Assembly: GCF_030247185.1 (NCBI RefSeq)
Contig: NC_080570.1
Span: 118,944,689-119,008,688, forward strand
Length of the DNA stretch: 64,000 nucleotides
Source: Malaya genurostris
Taxonomy: Eukaryota; Arthropoda; Insecta; Diptera; Culicidae
Direction: 5' to 3'
Of this stretch, positions 54,224 through 64,000 are shown piece after piece; position 1 is the first letter of the stretch; each line of letters begins with the position of its first letter. Under the pieces are notes generated by a model, which saw nothing but the letters and a program-made list of their open reading frames with translations, did not search any database and was not told the DNA's origin. The position numbers and the translations under genes were made by a program.

Positions 54224-54367
54224 AGCAATGAAATGAAAACCGAAATAAATTCGTTGTTTATTCCCACAAACTTCAGGGAAAATTCGACTTAAAACGAATT
54301 TTTGGTGTTTAATTTTGAGTGACCACTCCGAAACCGAATTCTGAAGCAAAAGTCTCATTAAGAAAGG

Positions 54368-54470
54368 CTATGCAATGACGGTACTTTTGAACTGAAGCCT
54401 GGAGGGTCGAGTGTCATATAACATTCAAACCAGTTCATCGGGATCGAAAAATGCCTGCATGTGTATGTAA
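54368..54470 (-). repeat. Family A tail fragment
   Basis: GCTATGCAATGACGGTACTT, GAAGCCTGGAGGGTCGAGTG and TCATATAACATTC are diverged inverse forms of the family A 3' end (compare 63520-63590). Confidence 0.5.
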
Positions 54471-54613
54471 TTTTGTTGTTCATTCACTTTCCTCGTATAT
54501 GGCTGGTTCTTTTTCCACAAGCTTAAATTCCTGAACTTCTTTCAGATCCAACTTCCGGCTGTGAGATTACAGAACGATTAGTAATTTTCAACTTCATAAT
54601 CACTTAATCAGTT

Positions 54614-55507
54614 TTTGTTTTTTTTATCATTAAGATTTTTTATCTCGGCTCATATGTACTTAAGCTTGACTTGGCCGTTTAACATCATAAAAAAATATGT
54701 ATATTTTCTTATGGCTGGATCTAGTTGTCATCTTTTTCCTAGGAGAAGAAACGTTTTCATTGTCATCCAACATTTTAAGGGGGAGCAGTTCTCGTTCCGA
54801 TCCATTGGTTCGGTGTCACTGTTGTTGGTGGAATCATTAGTGGTGTTAATTCTATTTGTCCAGGTGTTGGGTGCGCTGTTAGCTGCTGCTGGTGTACCTT
54901 ATTCTGAATGTGTTGCGTCCATAGGTTTCGTTGAGGAGAATGCTTCATTGTTGTTGATGGCTGTTTCCGATGTACTGGGGTTTTTGGGGTTGGTGTAAAG
55001 GAAGCACCGTTGTCCTTTGGTGTAGTTGTCTCCTTGTCCAGTTTATCACATGGCTTGCCGTAGTGAACAGCTTTTTGGCAATATTGACATGTGGCCATCT
55101 GATTGTCATAGGTAACAAGTGATTTGCACGGGATTCTTGTATCCTGACCGAAAGTTACATAAGAAGGTATAGGCCTCTTCAAGCGCATGCGTAACAAACG
55201 TACGCCATTTAGAATACCAGGGAAAAAGTTCTTCCACTTTTCTTTTTCGATAGAGAGAATCTCCGTACTGGGACATAGTTTTGCGAATATAACCTTCAAG
55301 TTCTCGTATCGAAGGTCGAATTTTGCACTGGCTGAAGTCAACAATAATTGTATTCTGTCGTAGTGGCGGTTGCTCTTGTTCGTTTGGTTCACTCATTTCG
55401 AGATCGTTCTACTGTTCACTACACAATACTGTACTTGGTTCCTTCCATCCCGAACGTACGCGATTTTGTTTTATCGACTAACTTGGATGAGATGTGGAAG
55501 CGAACTG
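54614..55507 (-). mobile_element. ORF1-only non-LTR retroelement, full length, with target-site duplication (copy 2)
   Basis: It is flanked by ACTTAATCAGTT (54602-54613) and ACTTATTCAGTT (55508-55519), a 12-bp duplication with one mismatch. On the minus strand it starts CAGTTCGCTTCCACATCTCA, matching the 5' end of copy 1 (CAGTTCG...CATCTCATC). It shares the GTAGTGAACA-AGA stretch just before the ORF, has a single ORF1, and ends GAGATAAAAAATC and an A-rich tail. It is 894 bp with no reverse transcriptase. Shared ends with independent target sites show that the short form itself was retrotransposed. Confidence 0.83.
54660..55396 (-). pseudogene. Gag-like ORF1 protein of copy 2; zinc knuckle intact, frame broken
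   Basis: The N-terminal frame starts MSEPNEQEQPPLRQNTIIVD and FSQCKIRP, then jumps to GYIRKTMSQYGD. Compared with copy 1, about 100 codons of the RRM-like region are missing. A frameshift near 55262 leads to EILSIEKEKWKNFFPGILNG, VRLLRMRLKRPIPSYVTFGQ, and the knuckle CQYCQKAVHYGKPC (C-X2-C-X4-H-X4-C). A Pro/Thr-rich tail follows. The final part, SSPRKKMTTRS near 54745, lies in another frame and ends with a stop at 54660. Not functional, but the knuckle shows what copy 1 has lost. Confidence 0.8.
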
Positions 55508-55519
55508 ACTTATTCAGTT

Positions 55520-55839
55520 CTTCTGGTTAGTTGATAACGAAATAAACATCACTTCCGCATTAATGGTTCTTGGTTCCGGAAGTATCAGGTAATAGTAATA
55601 GGCCAACAACTACAAAATGGAACTCACTTCGATTTCTCAGAGACCAGGGTCCAACTCGAATTTTAAACTCAACCAGTAGAAGGCAGAATAAATTTAATTT
55701 TTTCTTTCTGATCATGCTTATATGAGCTGGTTTATTCTGTTTTTTTTTGGATCGAAGTTTTTAACTCATAACAGAGCAACATAAGAACTAATTAGTGAAG
55801 AAACTGTGTAGTGAAAAATCGACCACTACTGATGCAAGG
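55520..55839. other. No gene; short repeat shared with 23390-23450
   Basis: CCAGTAGAAGGCAGAATAAA and CTGATCATGCTTATATGAG (about 55673-55730) match 23395-23447. The rest is unrecognised. Confidence 0.4.
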
Positions 55840-55963
55840 AACCGGAAGTCGGATCGCGATAAAATTCAATGGTGATCTATGGGACCGTAAGACTTTTCAT
55901 TTGATTCCAAGTTTGTGAAAATCGGTTCAGCAGTCTCTGAGAAAATCAAGTGACATTATTTGT

Positions 55964-56744
55964 TGGGAGCGGGTCATTTCGTCGAAAGCAATTTCGTCGA
56001 AAGTCGTTTCGCCGAAAGTCGTTTCGCCGAAAGTCGTTTCGCCGAATAGGTCATTTCGTGAAAGGGTCATTTCGCCGAAAGGGTAATTTCGAATACATCA
56101 TATTATTATTTTTTGTGTTATTATGCCTCCTGTATAACTGATGTGTCACAGCCACATAACCGAAGCCAAGATGGCTCGGCGGCATAAAGCCACCGAGACG
56201 ACGCCACCTGAGGTGGCCGCCGTCCCGCCGTCGAAAGCGGCGGCCTCTTGCATACAAACCTCGTTTGGCCGGTCTACTCAAAGCTAGGTTTCTTTGCTTT
56301 AGTTAGGTCCGAGCGAGCAGTAGCGAGGTCGGACAGCACACGAATCAAATCGATGTGGCGGAGCCGCGTTAGATATTTTTCACTTAGTAAACGAAAAATA
56401 CCACATACATTTGCTAGGTAGATACACCTGTGCCATTGCGTTGATGTTCTTAGGTTCATGAATCAATCTTTATTGAAGAGTACAAGAATCAATCTTTATT
56501 GAAGAGTACAAGAATCAATCTTTATTCAAGAAGTACAATTGTAGGTCAACAAAACGGGCGTTAACGTATTATCATTCATTTGTGTTTATTTTAAACCAAT
56601 TCCAATTATAATATTAAGACAATGGCAGGAATCGGCGAAATGACATTTGGAGAAAAGACATTCGGCGAAGTGACCCATTCGGCGAAATGAGTTTCGAAGA
56701 AACGGCTCTCGGCGAAATGGCTTCCGGCGAAATGACCCTGATCC
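55964..56744 (+). mobile_element. TTCGCCGAAA-type MITE, longest copy, perfect 8-bp target duplication
   Basis: It starts TGGGAGCGGGTCATTTCG and ends GGCGAAATGACCCTGATCC, flanked by TTATTTGT at 55956-55963 and 56745-56752. The left array has six or seven TTTCGCCGAAAGTCG-like units and the right array five or six inverted units. The 781-bp body includes the GC-rich CCAAGATGGCTCGGCGGC block and AGGTTTCTTTGCTTTAGTTA, both shared with other copies. Non-coding. Confidence 0.85.
56459..56535. repeat. Short tandem repeat, three units of about 26 bp
   Basis: GAATCAATCTTTATTGAAGA-GTACAA is repeated three times (the last diverged) inside the TTCGCC MITE. The equivalent site in the 48-kb copy has only one diverged unit (near 48205-48235), so the expansion is specific to this copy. 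Confidence 0.8.
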
Positions 56745-56892
56745 TTATTTGTCACATACACACATACACACAGATATTTGCTCAGTTCGTCGAGCTGAGT
56801 CGAATGATATGACATTCGGCCCTCCGGGCCTCGGTTCAAAAGTCGGTTTTCACAATGATGTTTTGGCCTTTCTATATGTGAAAGGCAAAAGT

Positions 56893-59065
56893 TACAAACA
56901 TTTCTTGCGAATTGGGTCCAGCGAGCCGAGGTGTGCAAGAATTTCGATGACTGCAACGAACGAGGCACGGTGCGAGCAACCACAGAACAATAGTCAATAT
57001 ATTCAAGAGCAATACCACTATTCAACTGCGTTTCTTAGTTAACTAAAAATCTTCTTCAATGGTACTGCTCTTATCGAAAGTTCAATGTAGTCAAGGGTTA
57101 CTGTTTATGTTATTTTAATTGCGTGTATTGCTGGCTTAGTGTGGCACTTGGTAGATAGGTGTAGTGGAATCTGAAAACGAAAATGCCATTAACGAACAAA
57201 TTACTATGATGATTCCAACTGGGGCACAGAATCAAACTAAATTGGATTGGAATTAGAATCTGTGCACTAGGTCGGTGTAAAGAATCTGGTTGGTAATGAA
57301 AGAAGTGGGGCTCTTTTTCGTCTGGTCAAATTCGTAGATTTTTTTTCGAATATACGTAATTAGCAGTATGAGTTTTTGAGCGTTTAAAGCGTGTGAGTGT
57401 TGGGAGTAGTTAAAATGTATCATTAGAGTAACTATTTTAAAAGGTGCATTTAAAAAAACCAATGAAAGTATTTGCATAAATTTCTATCATATCTGGAGAA
57501 ATAATTCCAAATCCGTAGATTTTTTTGGGAAATACTTGAAAATCTGTAATTTCAAAACGTTTGTCTGAAAAAAAGGTAAAATTCGTGAAAAAACTCGTTG
57601 GATTGGCAGCGCTGTCGATAACCATTCCAAACAACTCTCTGTTTACTCGATTTTTGGCAGTTATTCCTTGCACAAATGCGACAAAACTCCGATTTTTACT
57701 TCTTCAATCGAAACCTACTGCGATCGGATACTCGCCTTCAAACTATTTCCAACATTCCAACTTTGTTCGATGAAGATCCCAACCTCTTGCCAAGCGTAAC
57801 ATTACTGCTCCACGTGACTGCCGCCTATTGTCTGTTCTGCCATTTCTGTTACACACGTATCGAACAATGAAAAGGGTAAATCGCGTAGGAACACCGAACT
57901 CTGATGACTCACACGAACGCGCAAATAATTATCGCTCAATTTGGTCGCGTTCGTCGTCGCCCCAATCGAAAAAAAGAACTTTTTCGCGATTTGTTTTTTT
58001 TTTCATTTTGCATCGCTCCCGGCTCGTCGCTTCTACCATCGCACGAATCTCGCATTCCTCTCTTCTTGCTGCCGCCTACCCTTGATCGTACCGAACGAAG
58101 GCGAACCGAACGAAGGCGGCTGTGATCATTCGAACAATAGGAAGCCCGAGAAACCATCGTCGCATGTTGCATGTTGTTTATTCGCGAGAATGAGTGAAGT
58201 GTTGGAAACACCAAATAAAACAACAAACCAAAACCAGCTTTATTACACCATATTTAATTCATCGGTTAGCCATTCGTGGCGGTATGATTAATGCGCAGAT
58301 ACTATGGGGACCTACGAGTAGTTGCTAGAGTACACGCGAGTTTCCTTCTTTTCTCTCTCTCTCTCTCCCCATCCCGCGGTTTCGTCGGCAAAGCAGCTGG
58401 GAAATTCACCAGCGCCGCAGTGAAAAGTGGTGAATATAGCGAACAGAGGAAAGTAAAAACAATTCAATTGTACTTCGCACGAATCCAGGTAGGAGCTGGT
58501 GGAACCGTCGGACGATGGAGATGGGGATGGCATGCATGGGGGAATGCGGCTTCAACTTGGGAAAGAGGAAAATACAAAAGATTCGGTCTCTTGAGTTGTC
58601 GGTTTGTTGGTTATGTATTTTCCTAAGTCCCATACGCCACGCCACGCCACGCAACGCAACGCAGAGCAAAACTGCGGCTGAGTGCACTTTGCCGTACATA
58701 AATGCTAAACAGTAATGCATAAAAACATTTTATTACGGATTACGTTGGTTTGTTTGTGTACAGTTGCGTTGCATGCGTTATTATTTCTTGTTTATTACTG
58801 ACTGGTGGGTTTGTGAATCTACCCTTAATGGACTTGATCGGACAAACGTGTCAATGTTCATTATTTTCTCGTTGGATGAAGTGTTTGTGATGATGAATCT
58901 TCTTTTTTGAGAGACCGACTTCCATTTCTAGTAGAGCAAACGTTTGTCGATATTTCCTCGTTTATTTTCTTCACTCCATCGCATTTCCTTATTGCTGTAG
59001 GGGAACTAAAACAAATTTTGAACGTATTCTTCAATGTATTAGGTATACAACTTTGCTTCCGCCGT
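56893..59065. other. About 2.2 kb without recognised gene; (TC)n at 58350-58369
   Basis: This is mixed-composition DNA, GC-richer at 57850-58650. It contains a CT tract near 58350, a GCCACGCCACGCCACGCAAC repeat near 58638 and several open frames on both strands. One stretch (58381-58485, plus) ends ATCCAG|GTAGGA, a possible donor, but the peptide is not recognised and no acceptor was chosen. Confidence 0.35.
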
Positions 59066-59069
59066 TTTT

Positions 59070-59335
59070 TTTTTTTTCAAAATTTAAAGCTTTATTTCTC
59101 CCATCTTTCCGGAAATTTTCGGCTCGAAAAAAGAGTCCATTTTTGACGCTATCCGTGAAGCAATCCATTTTTCCAACTCTTCGAAGGATTGAAAATGTTG
59201 AGCTGTCAGGCCGTGTGCCATCGAACGGAATAGTTGGAAGTCAGAAGGGGCGACATCTGGGGAATACGGTGGGTGGGGCAAGACTTCCTATTTCAACGTT
59301 TCCAGGTACTTTTTCACCACTTTTGCGACGTGAGA
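59070..59335 (-). pseudogene. mariner transposase, C-terminal fragment
   Basis: The minus strand reads SHVAKVVKKYLETLK, a stop where Trp is usual, then VLPHPPYSPDVAPSDFQLFR with the third catalytic Asp. SMAHGLTAQHFQSFEELEKW and IASKMDSFFE follow before the frame decays. The sequence differs from the two other mariner lineages in the window. No terminal repeats are seen, so it is an isolated fragment. Confidence 0.85.
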
Positions 59336-59489
59336 CGTTAACGTTAACGTTTACTGTGATGCCATTGTAGTCGCACATGTCTACGACCTTCTAAATATCC
59401 ATTTCTAGAGAACAAAAATCCACCATAGTTGTGATAGATTTTAAGAAGTGTTCCGAGATAGCTCCCTTACTTTGATTCATGGAGAACGG

Positions 59490-59830
59490 AAAACATCTTC
59501 TAAATTTGTAAGTCATATTAGTTGATGAGCTTAGCCTTGAGCGACTACCCCTGGTTGCTACTTCGGTACTGATCGGGATTAGCTGAAATTGTACAGGGAA
59601 TTTCTAGATGATCCAATCTGGGACAGGTAAATCAACCTTCAATGTACATCTTCTGGTAACCCCAGAATTCATTGATCAGTACCGGCCCGAACGTAGATCG
59701 TCTAAGGAATGGGAAGGGATGTTAGTCCAACACTTATTGTTACTAGAGGCCGTATATACTACTGCGCACTCCATAAGTGATGCTCGGATGCATCACTAAA
59801 CTCAAGGACTTCCCAAGTACACATTTCAAC
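59490..59830. repeat. Fragment of an unnamed dispersed repeat
   Basis: TGTAAGTCATATTAGTTGAT occurs here near 59499 and again near 62536, next to the repeat shared with 52 kb. The three patches may derive from one retroelement family. A 63-residue frame at 59608-59799 has no recognised motif. Confidence 0.4.
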
Positions 59831-59999
59831 AATATCCGAACTGAAGTCCCGGGAAGTCTAGATTTAAAATTCTTATTCGTGAAAACTGAAGAAAAATTCG
59901 AAATACTATCGCGTAACGTAACGTAAAAACTTCCCTATTTTTACCTTTTTTTATATATATAAAAAATAGGTATAGAATTCGCTCAAACTTTCGAAAAAT

Positions 60000-60062
60000 T
60001 TTCCGAGGCCCGGAGGGCCGAATGTCATATACCAATCGATTCAGCTCGACGAACTGAGCAAA

Positions 60063-60122
<60 letters not shown>

Positions 60123-61690
60123 TGTGTCTGTATGTGTGTTGTCAACTAAGAGGTCGAGATCTCAGAGATGGCTGGACCGATTTTGATCAAACTAGTCGCA
60201 AATGAAAGGTCTCCCCGTCACCCAGAACGCTATTGAATGGTTTTGAGATCGGATGTTTACTTTTTGAGTTATACGAAGTTTTATGTCAAAATTTTCAGTT
60301 TTTTGACAGTATCTGTCACATTTGACCTTGAAAACAGAATATGTTTCCAGGCTTAGATTTCGCTCGGTAATACCTATCCAACAAGCCATAGATTGTTAAA
60401 ATCCGTTCATTTTTAACGGAGATATCGATATTTTTGTGTAAGCCTTATTCCAGTAGAAGGAATTTTGAGCGCTGTATGAAAAAGCAATGCTTGAGAGCAA
60501 CATGAAACACGATTTTTTATACTGTTACATATAATTGTTTCTAAGTACCAAAAAGACTGTGTACAGCATCCTTTTTTATGACAATTTGCCTCGTACCAAT
60601 TTTAGCACGGTTCATTTTTGGCAACATAATCTTTCGAATATGGCATATGTAAACCAGATGATACCAGCATTATCGAGTTGGAAGTAATTCCATAATTATA
60701 TTGATTTAAACTATTTACAGCAATAAATGCTGGAAGAACATGACTTCCATATACCATACGACTCAGTTCGTCGAGATCAGCAAATGCGTGTGTGACAAAT
60801 AAATTCACTCAATTTTCTCGGAGATGGTTAAACCGTTTTCTACAAACTCAGATTCATATGAAAAGTCGTATACTCCCAAACAAGGTTCCTGAATTACGTT
60901 TGGATCCGACTTCTGATTGCGGAACCACAGGATGATATGTGAAACGAAATTAAAATAATGCAATTAATTTTTCTCGTAGATGGCTGAACCGATCAAAGAT
61001 TCAAATGAAATCTAAGAATCATCTATGATTCAAATGAGAGGTCTAAAAATCCTATAAAACCTCTTACTTTTTAGTCAGATCCGACTTCTGGTTTAGAAAA
61101 TGCAGGGTGATTAGTATAAAAATGTCCATCTCACATAAAAAATCAGGTTGATCGGGTTTGCTGATTTGGATAGTCGATAACAAAATAAATTTATTTCAGT
61201 TTAAGCGGTATTCAGTTTTCGATCCGGAATGTACCCCCAAATTTTAATTCGCACTACAATTTCTCAAAGATGTCTACACACTGCACACTGGTGAATTTAA
61301 CTGATTTCGGCTACACCGATTTTAGAATTCCGGTTCCAGTATCGAATCGATTCTCAAAGCTCAAACATTTTCTCAAAAAAGACCAAATCGAACTTCAAAA
61401 ACAAACATTACAGGACTTAAGGTCCCATACAAAATTGGTGAATTTTATCCGATTCTGGAATTACAGATGATGAGTTTATAAATTTCATGTAAATTGTTTG
61501 GCGTAATAATTTATGGCCATTCGAATCATTTTGGGCTATGCTAATTCCTGAATACCGGCTCTGGAAGTACCATAAATAATGACGAAAAACTCTAAAGTGG
61601 AACTTACTTCGACATCTCATGGAATGTTCAATCGATTGTCGCACGCTAAGATTGAAATTCGATATGTTTTGCAGTCTCGGCATTATGAGT
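60000..61690 (-). repeat. Family A-related repeats, minus orientation, several decayed copies
   Basis: GAGGCCCGGAGGGCCGAATG and GCTCGACGAACTGAGCAAAT near 60003-60065 are the inverse of the family A tail, followed by a TG tract. A head-to-tail series of phrases such as 'tctcagagatggctggaccg', GAAAGGTCTCC and GGATCCGACTTCTGATTGC continues to about 61690. No single element boundary is clear. Non-coding. Confidence 0.6.
60066..60130. repeat. (TG)n microsatellite
   Basis: A long TG tract in the family A tail position, inverted relative to the tract at 25794-25907. Confidence 0.93.
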
Positions 61691-62389
61691 GATTAAAATC
61701 TCAATTTGCCGTTTAAAACGACGATAATTAAAATAATGTCATGAGAACTAAAACACCATGCAATATCCAATTTATCCATGCAAAAACACATGCGTATTGA
61801 TAAAAAAAGGTATCATCTCACTGCTAGGTGGATTAATCACGTTTTTCTAAATGGAATTTCCTGCTACGAAATAAACGAGTGAATAGGATTTAGACAAAGT
61901 AGTTGATTCATTGTAGTGACATATTCTAAAAATTTTCATAAAATCATTTTAAATCACCAAACAAAGTTCAACAGATTTCACGCGCGACTTGATTGTTTAT
62001 TATTTCCGCTTTATTATTTTATTTATTTATTAAAATTATACATTGGTTATATTGGTTGATCTGGGCAGCCGGCTACCGAGAAAAAAAGATTAAGTTATCA
62101 AATCAAACAAGTATTTTTTACTGTTTTTCAATATACCGATGTATGTTATCTCTGTTACTTTGTAATATTAACGGATTTGCACAATAGTTGATTCAATTCT
62201 TATAATATCATATAACTTATAATCTTGAAAGACATGCAATAACATGGAAGAAGAAAACATACAAAATAAAATGTTTTCTCCGAAGCTAGCCGGAAACTGA
62301 TAAGTTAAATGAAGAGATAATTCAGTAAAATAGAGTAATCAGAAGTGAAACATTGAAAATATCTGATAACTGAAAGGAAAATGTAACTC
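61691..62389. other. No gene; a GATCTGGGCAGCCGGC motif shared with 47.8 kb
   Basis: GATCTGGGCAGCCGGCTACC near 62058 matches the inverse of CGGCAGCCGGCTGCCCAGAT at about 47805-47824, both beside TTTATTTATT runs. This points to a shared element end just outside the CCCGGGTAGA copy 3. Otherwise AT-rich. Confidence 0.4.
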
Positions 62390-62560
62390 CTGTAATTGTC
62401 GACATGGAAGCAGGAACCCAGTGGATCTATTCTTGGATCATTTTTTTCCGCCGGATTCCACACGGCATCTAGGCTGGTACTGTCCAGGAAGGTGCTAATA
62501 GGTACTATCACTCTCCTAGTGAACCCCAGCCCCTTGTAAGTCATATTAGTTGATGGTCAT
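62390..62560 (-). repeat. Dispersed repeat shared with 52138-52545
   Basis: It has the same ordered phrases as at 52 kb (CATGGAAGCAGGAACC, ATTCCACACGGCATCTAGGC, AATAGGTACTATCA). The minus-strand peptide includes VIVPISTFLDSTSLDAVWNP. The reading frame is better preserved here than at 52 kb, but the element is unidentified. Confidence 0.5.
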
Positions 62561-63505
62561 ACAAACTTACTTTGGTTATACAAATTTCGGTATTAGGTTC
62601 CGGAAGTAGCGGTTTAAAATTCCAAAACTCAAACTCACATCGATTTCTCAGATGTGATTTGGGAACAGATAATAGTTCGAGGAGGCCAAATCAGATGAAT
62701 AAAGTGGATGGGCAAATAATTGAAACTCTAAACCGTTGATTTTGACCATGGTTCATGTAAGGCCCTTCCACAGCGATTTCGGTCTTCAATCGCTCCATTA
62801 ATGTACGCTTATACTTGCATTGATCATTTCAGTGTCTTATAATTATTGTCGTTTTTTCCCAGATAAAATTTCCATTTTATTTAGTTTTGACACTGTTCGC
62901 TTTGTATCAAACTTTTTCTTCGTTTCTGTATCTGAATTCTTATGAAAATCGGCAATTTATGAATACGAAACTCTCGTCCCTGCTAGAAAAAATCTATGAC
63001 AATGGCTTGATAAACAAGGAAAATTAGTCTCATGAAAGTTTTATCTACTCGAATGGAGGCGTAGAAATATATCTAAGCAGTCAGGTTAATCATATAGAAA
63101 ATCAGTTTAAAATTGGTTGAGCTGAAGAGCATTGCTCTGTAAAAGGCGTAGCTCTACATCCAAATGGCCATTATGTTCATCAATGTTCAACATTTTGTTC
63201 ATCAATGTTCAACAGCTTGTCAGTCAAGAAAAATGCAGTCAATTTTGTTCAACGTTGAGTTTCTCAGCTGTCTCGTTAGCCCCGCCTGATTGGCTGTAAA
63301 TGTGTAATGACGCAACTACTTAAGGTGGTGGCTTCCATTCAGCAATCGTGCCACTTTATTTCATTTCACTTCGAGGGCAGTGTTTTCAAGATTTGCTTTG
63401 TCGCACCGAAATTTTAATGTGGAACACATTTTTGTTTTCTACATAGGGGTGCAAATTAGAAACTCAAGAAAAATACACGTAGAAAAAATCGATTCCGAAG
63501 AGCTA
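62561..63505. other. No gene; small direct repeat at about 63170-63215
   Basis: TTCATCAATGTTCAACA occurs twice about 23 bases apart near 63176 and 63199. Nothing else is recognised. Confidence 0.4.
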
Positions 63506-63900
63506 CTCATATAGAAAGGTTATGCAATCACTGTGAAACCCGACTTTTAAACCGAGGCCCGAAGGGCCGAATGTCATATATCATTCGACTCAGCTCGACG
63601 CACTGAGCAAATGTCTGGACCGAATTTCACAAACATAGATTCAAATGAAAGGTCTCTTGGTCCCATAGATTGCTAATGAATTATACCCGGATCGGACTTC
63701 CGGTTCGGGAGTAAAATGAATAAAAAGTGCACTCGATTTTTTCAGAGGCCGCTCAACCGATTCTCTTTAGCAAGGACCTTCCGGATCCAACTTCCGGTTC
63801 CAAATTTAATCGGGATACGACTTCCGGTTCCGGAAGTACAAACTGATAGGTATAGAAATTTCATTTTCAGTGGCGTGTTTTTATACATGACACGGAAAAA
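63506..63900 (-). repeat. Family A repeat, minus orientation, 3' end preserved
   Basis: CTCATATAGAAAGGTTATGC at 63508 is the inverse of the family A tail. It is followed by GAGGCCCGAAGGGCCGAATG, GAAAGGTCTCTTGGTCCCAT and three ACTTCCGGTTC units. It lacks the CA tract. The other end is diverged. Confidence 0.65.
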
Positions 63901-64000
63901 TTCAATCAAATACATTCAAATAGCCATATAATTCTTGAATTGGACAGATTTGGTTAGTTGATGACCAGATGACCAAATACATCGATTTTGGGTTCTTCGT

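Larger units (their letters stand above)
55840..56892 (+). repeat. Family A repeat, 3' part, interrupted by a TTCGCC MITE
   Basis: GGAACCGGAAGTCGGATCGC near 55840 runs through TCTGAGAAAATCAAGTGACA to 55955. After the MITE it resumes with CACATACACACATACACACA, CGGCCCTCCGGGCCTCGGTT and TTTCTATATGTGAAAGGCAA. The pieces are contiguous once the insert and one target duplicate are removed. Confidence 0.7.

Noticed and set aside
54615..54998. 127-residue plus-strand frame
   Set aside because: It is antisense to the Pro/Thr-rich tail of the ORF1-only element on the minus strand.
57828..58720. Cluster of overlapping frames on both strands
   Set aside because: Six or more mutually overlapping frames with low-complexity peptides in a GC-richer region. 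None has a recognisable domain or a consistent exon structure.

Overview
This is eukaryotic, repeat-dominated DNA, most likely from a mosquito (Culicidae, probably culicine). Three things point there. One exon closely matches the N-terminus of insect myosin VI. A tRNA-derived SINE resembles the culicid Feilai type. The rest is AT-rich intronic or intergenic DNA packed with mariner/Tc1 relics, MITE-like elements, a Helitron and decayed non-LTR retrotransposons. There are no operons, CRISPR arrays or rRNA genes.

Host genes. The one firm host feature is the first coding exon of unconventional myosin VI (jaguar/Myo95F type) on the minus strand at 6759-6942, with a consensus splice donor. The next exon is not in the window, so bases 1-6758 are intron. 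Two further stretches look like host exons of unidentified genes: 45757-46040 (minus, ending in a membrane-type segment and a perfect GTAAGT donor) and, more weakly, 38911-39043 (plus).

Mobile DNA, left to right. Tandem repeats (0.75-2 kb, 5.1-5.9 kb) and a decayed gag-like ORF1 (3.2 kb) lie in the myosin intron. At 7.6-9.7 kb a CCCGGGTAGA-ended element holds a TTCGCCGAAA-type MITE and a mariner. At 19.6-20.6 kb sits a complete ORF1-only non-LTR element with 12-bp target duplications. At 20.8-23.2 kb a Tc1-like transposase relic is split by a 1.95-kb element with CACGCAGA ends. At 26.1-28.9 kb, insertions are nested four deep. At 32.6-35.5 kb there is a tandem array whose units carry a transposase remnant. 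At 40.3-45 kb lie a Tc1-like pseudogene, a gag-like fragment and two reverse transcriptase relics. At 47.8-49.7 kb another CCCGGGTAGA element holds a MITE (8-bp duplication) and a DD37D Tc1 relative. At 54.6-55.5 kb is a second complete ORF1-only element. The last 10 kb is mostly decayed copies of one dispersed repeat, called family A here.

How the parts relate. No transposase or reverse transcriptase in the window is intact. All the non-autonomous families must have been moved by enzymes encoded elsewhere. The most interesting candidate system is the ORF1-only non-LTR family. Two full-length copies share 5' and 3' ends, each has its own target-site duplication, and two more fragments are present. 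This recalls gag-only or half-LINE elements such as HeT-A or HAL1. The nested insertions also allow exact empty-site reconstruction for several families.
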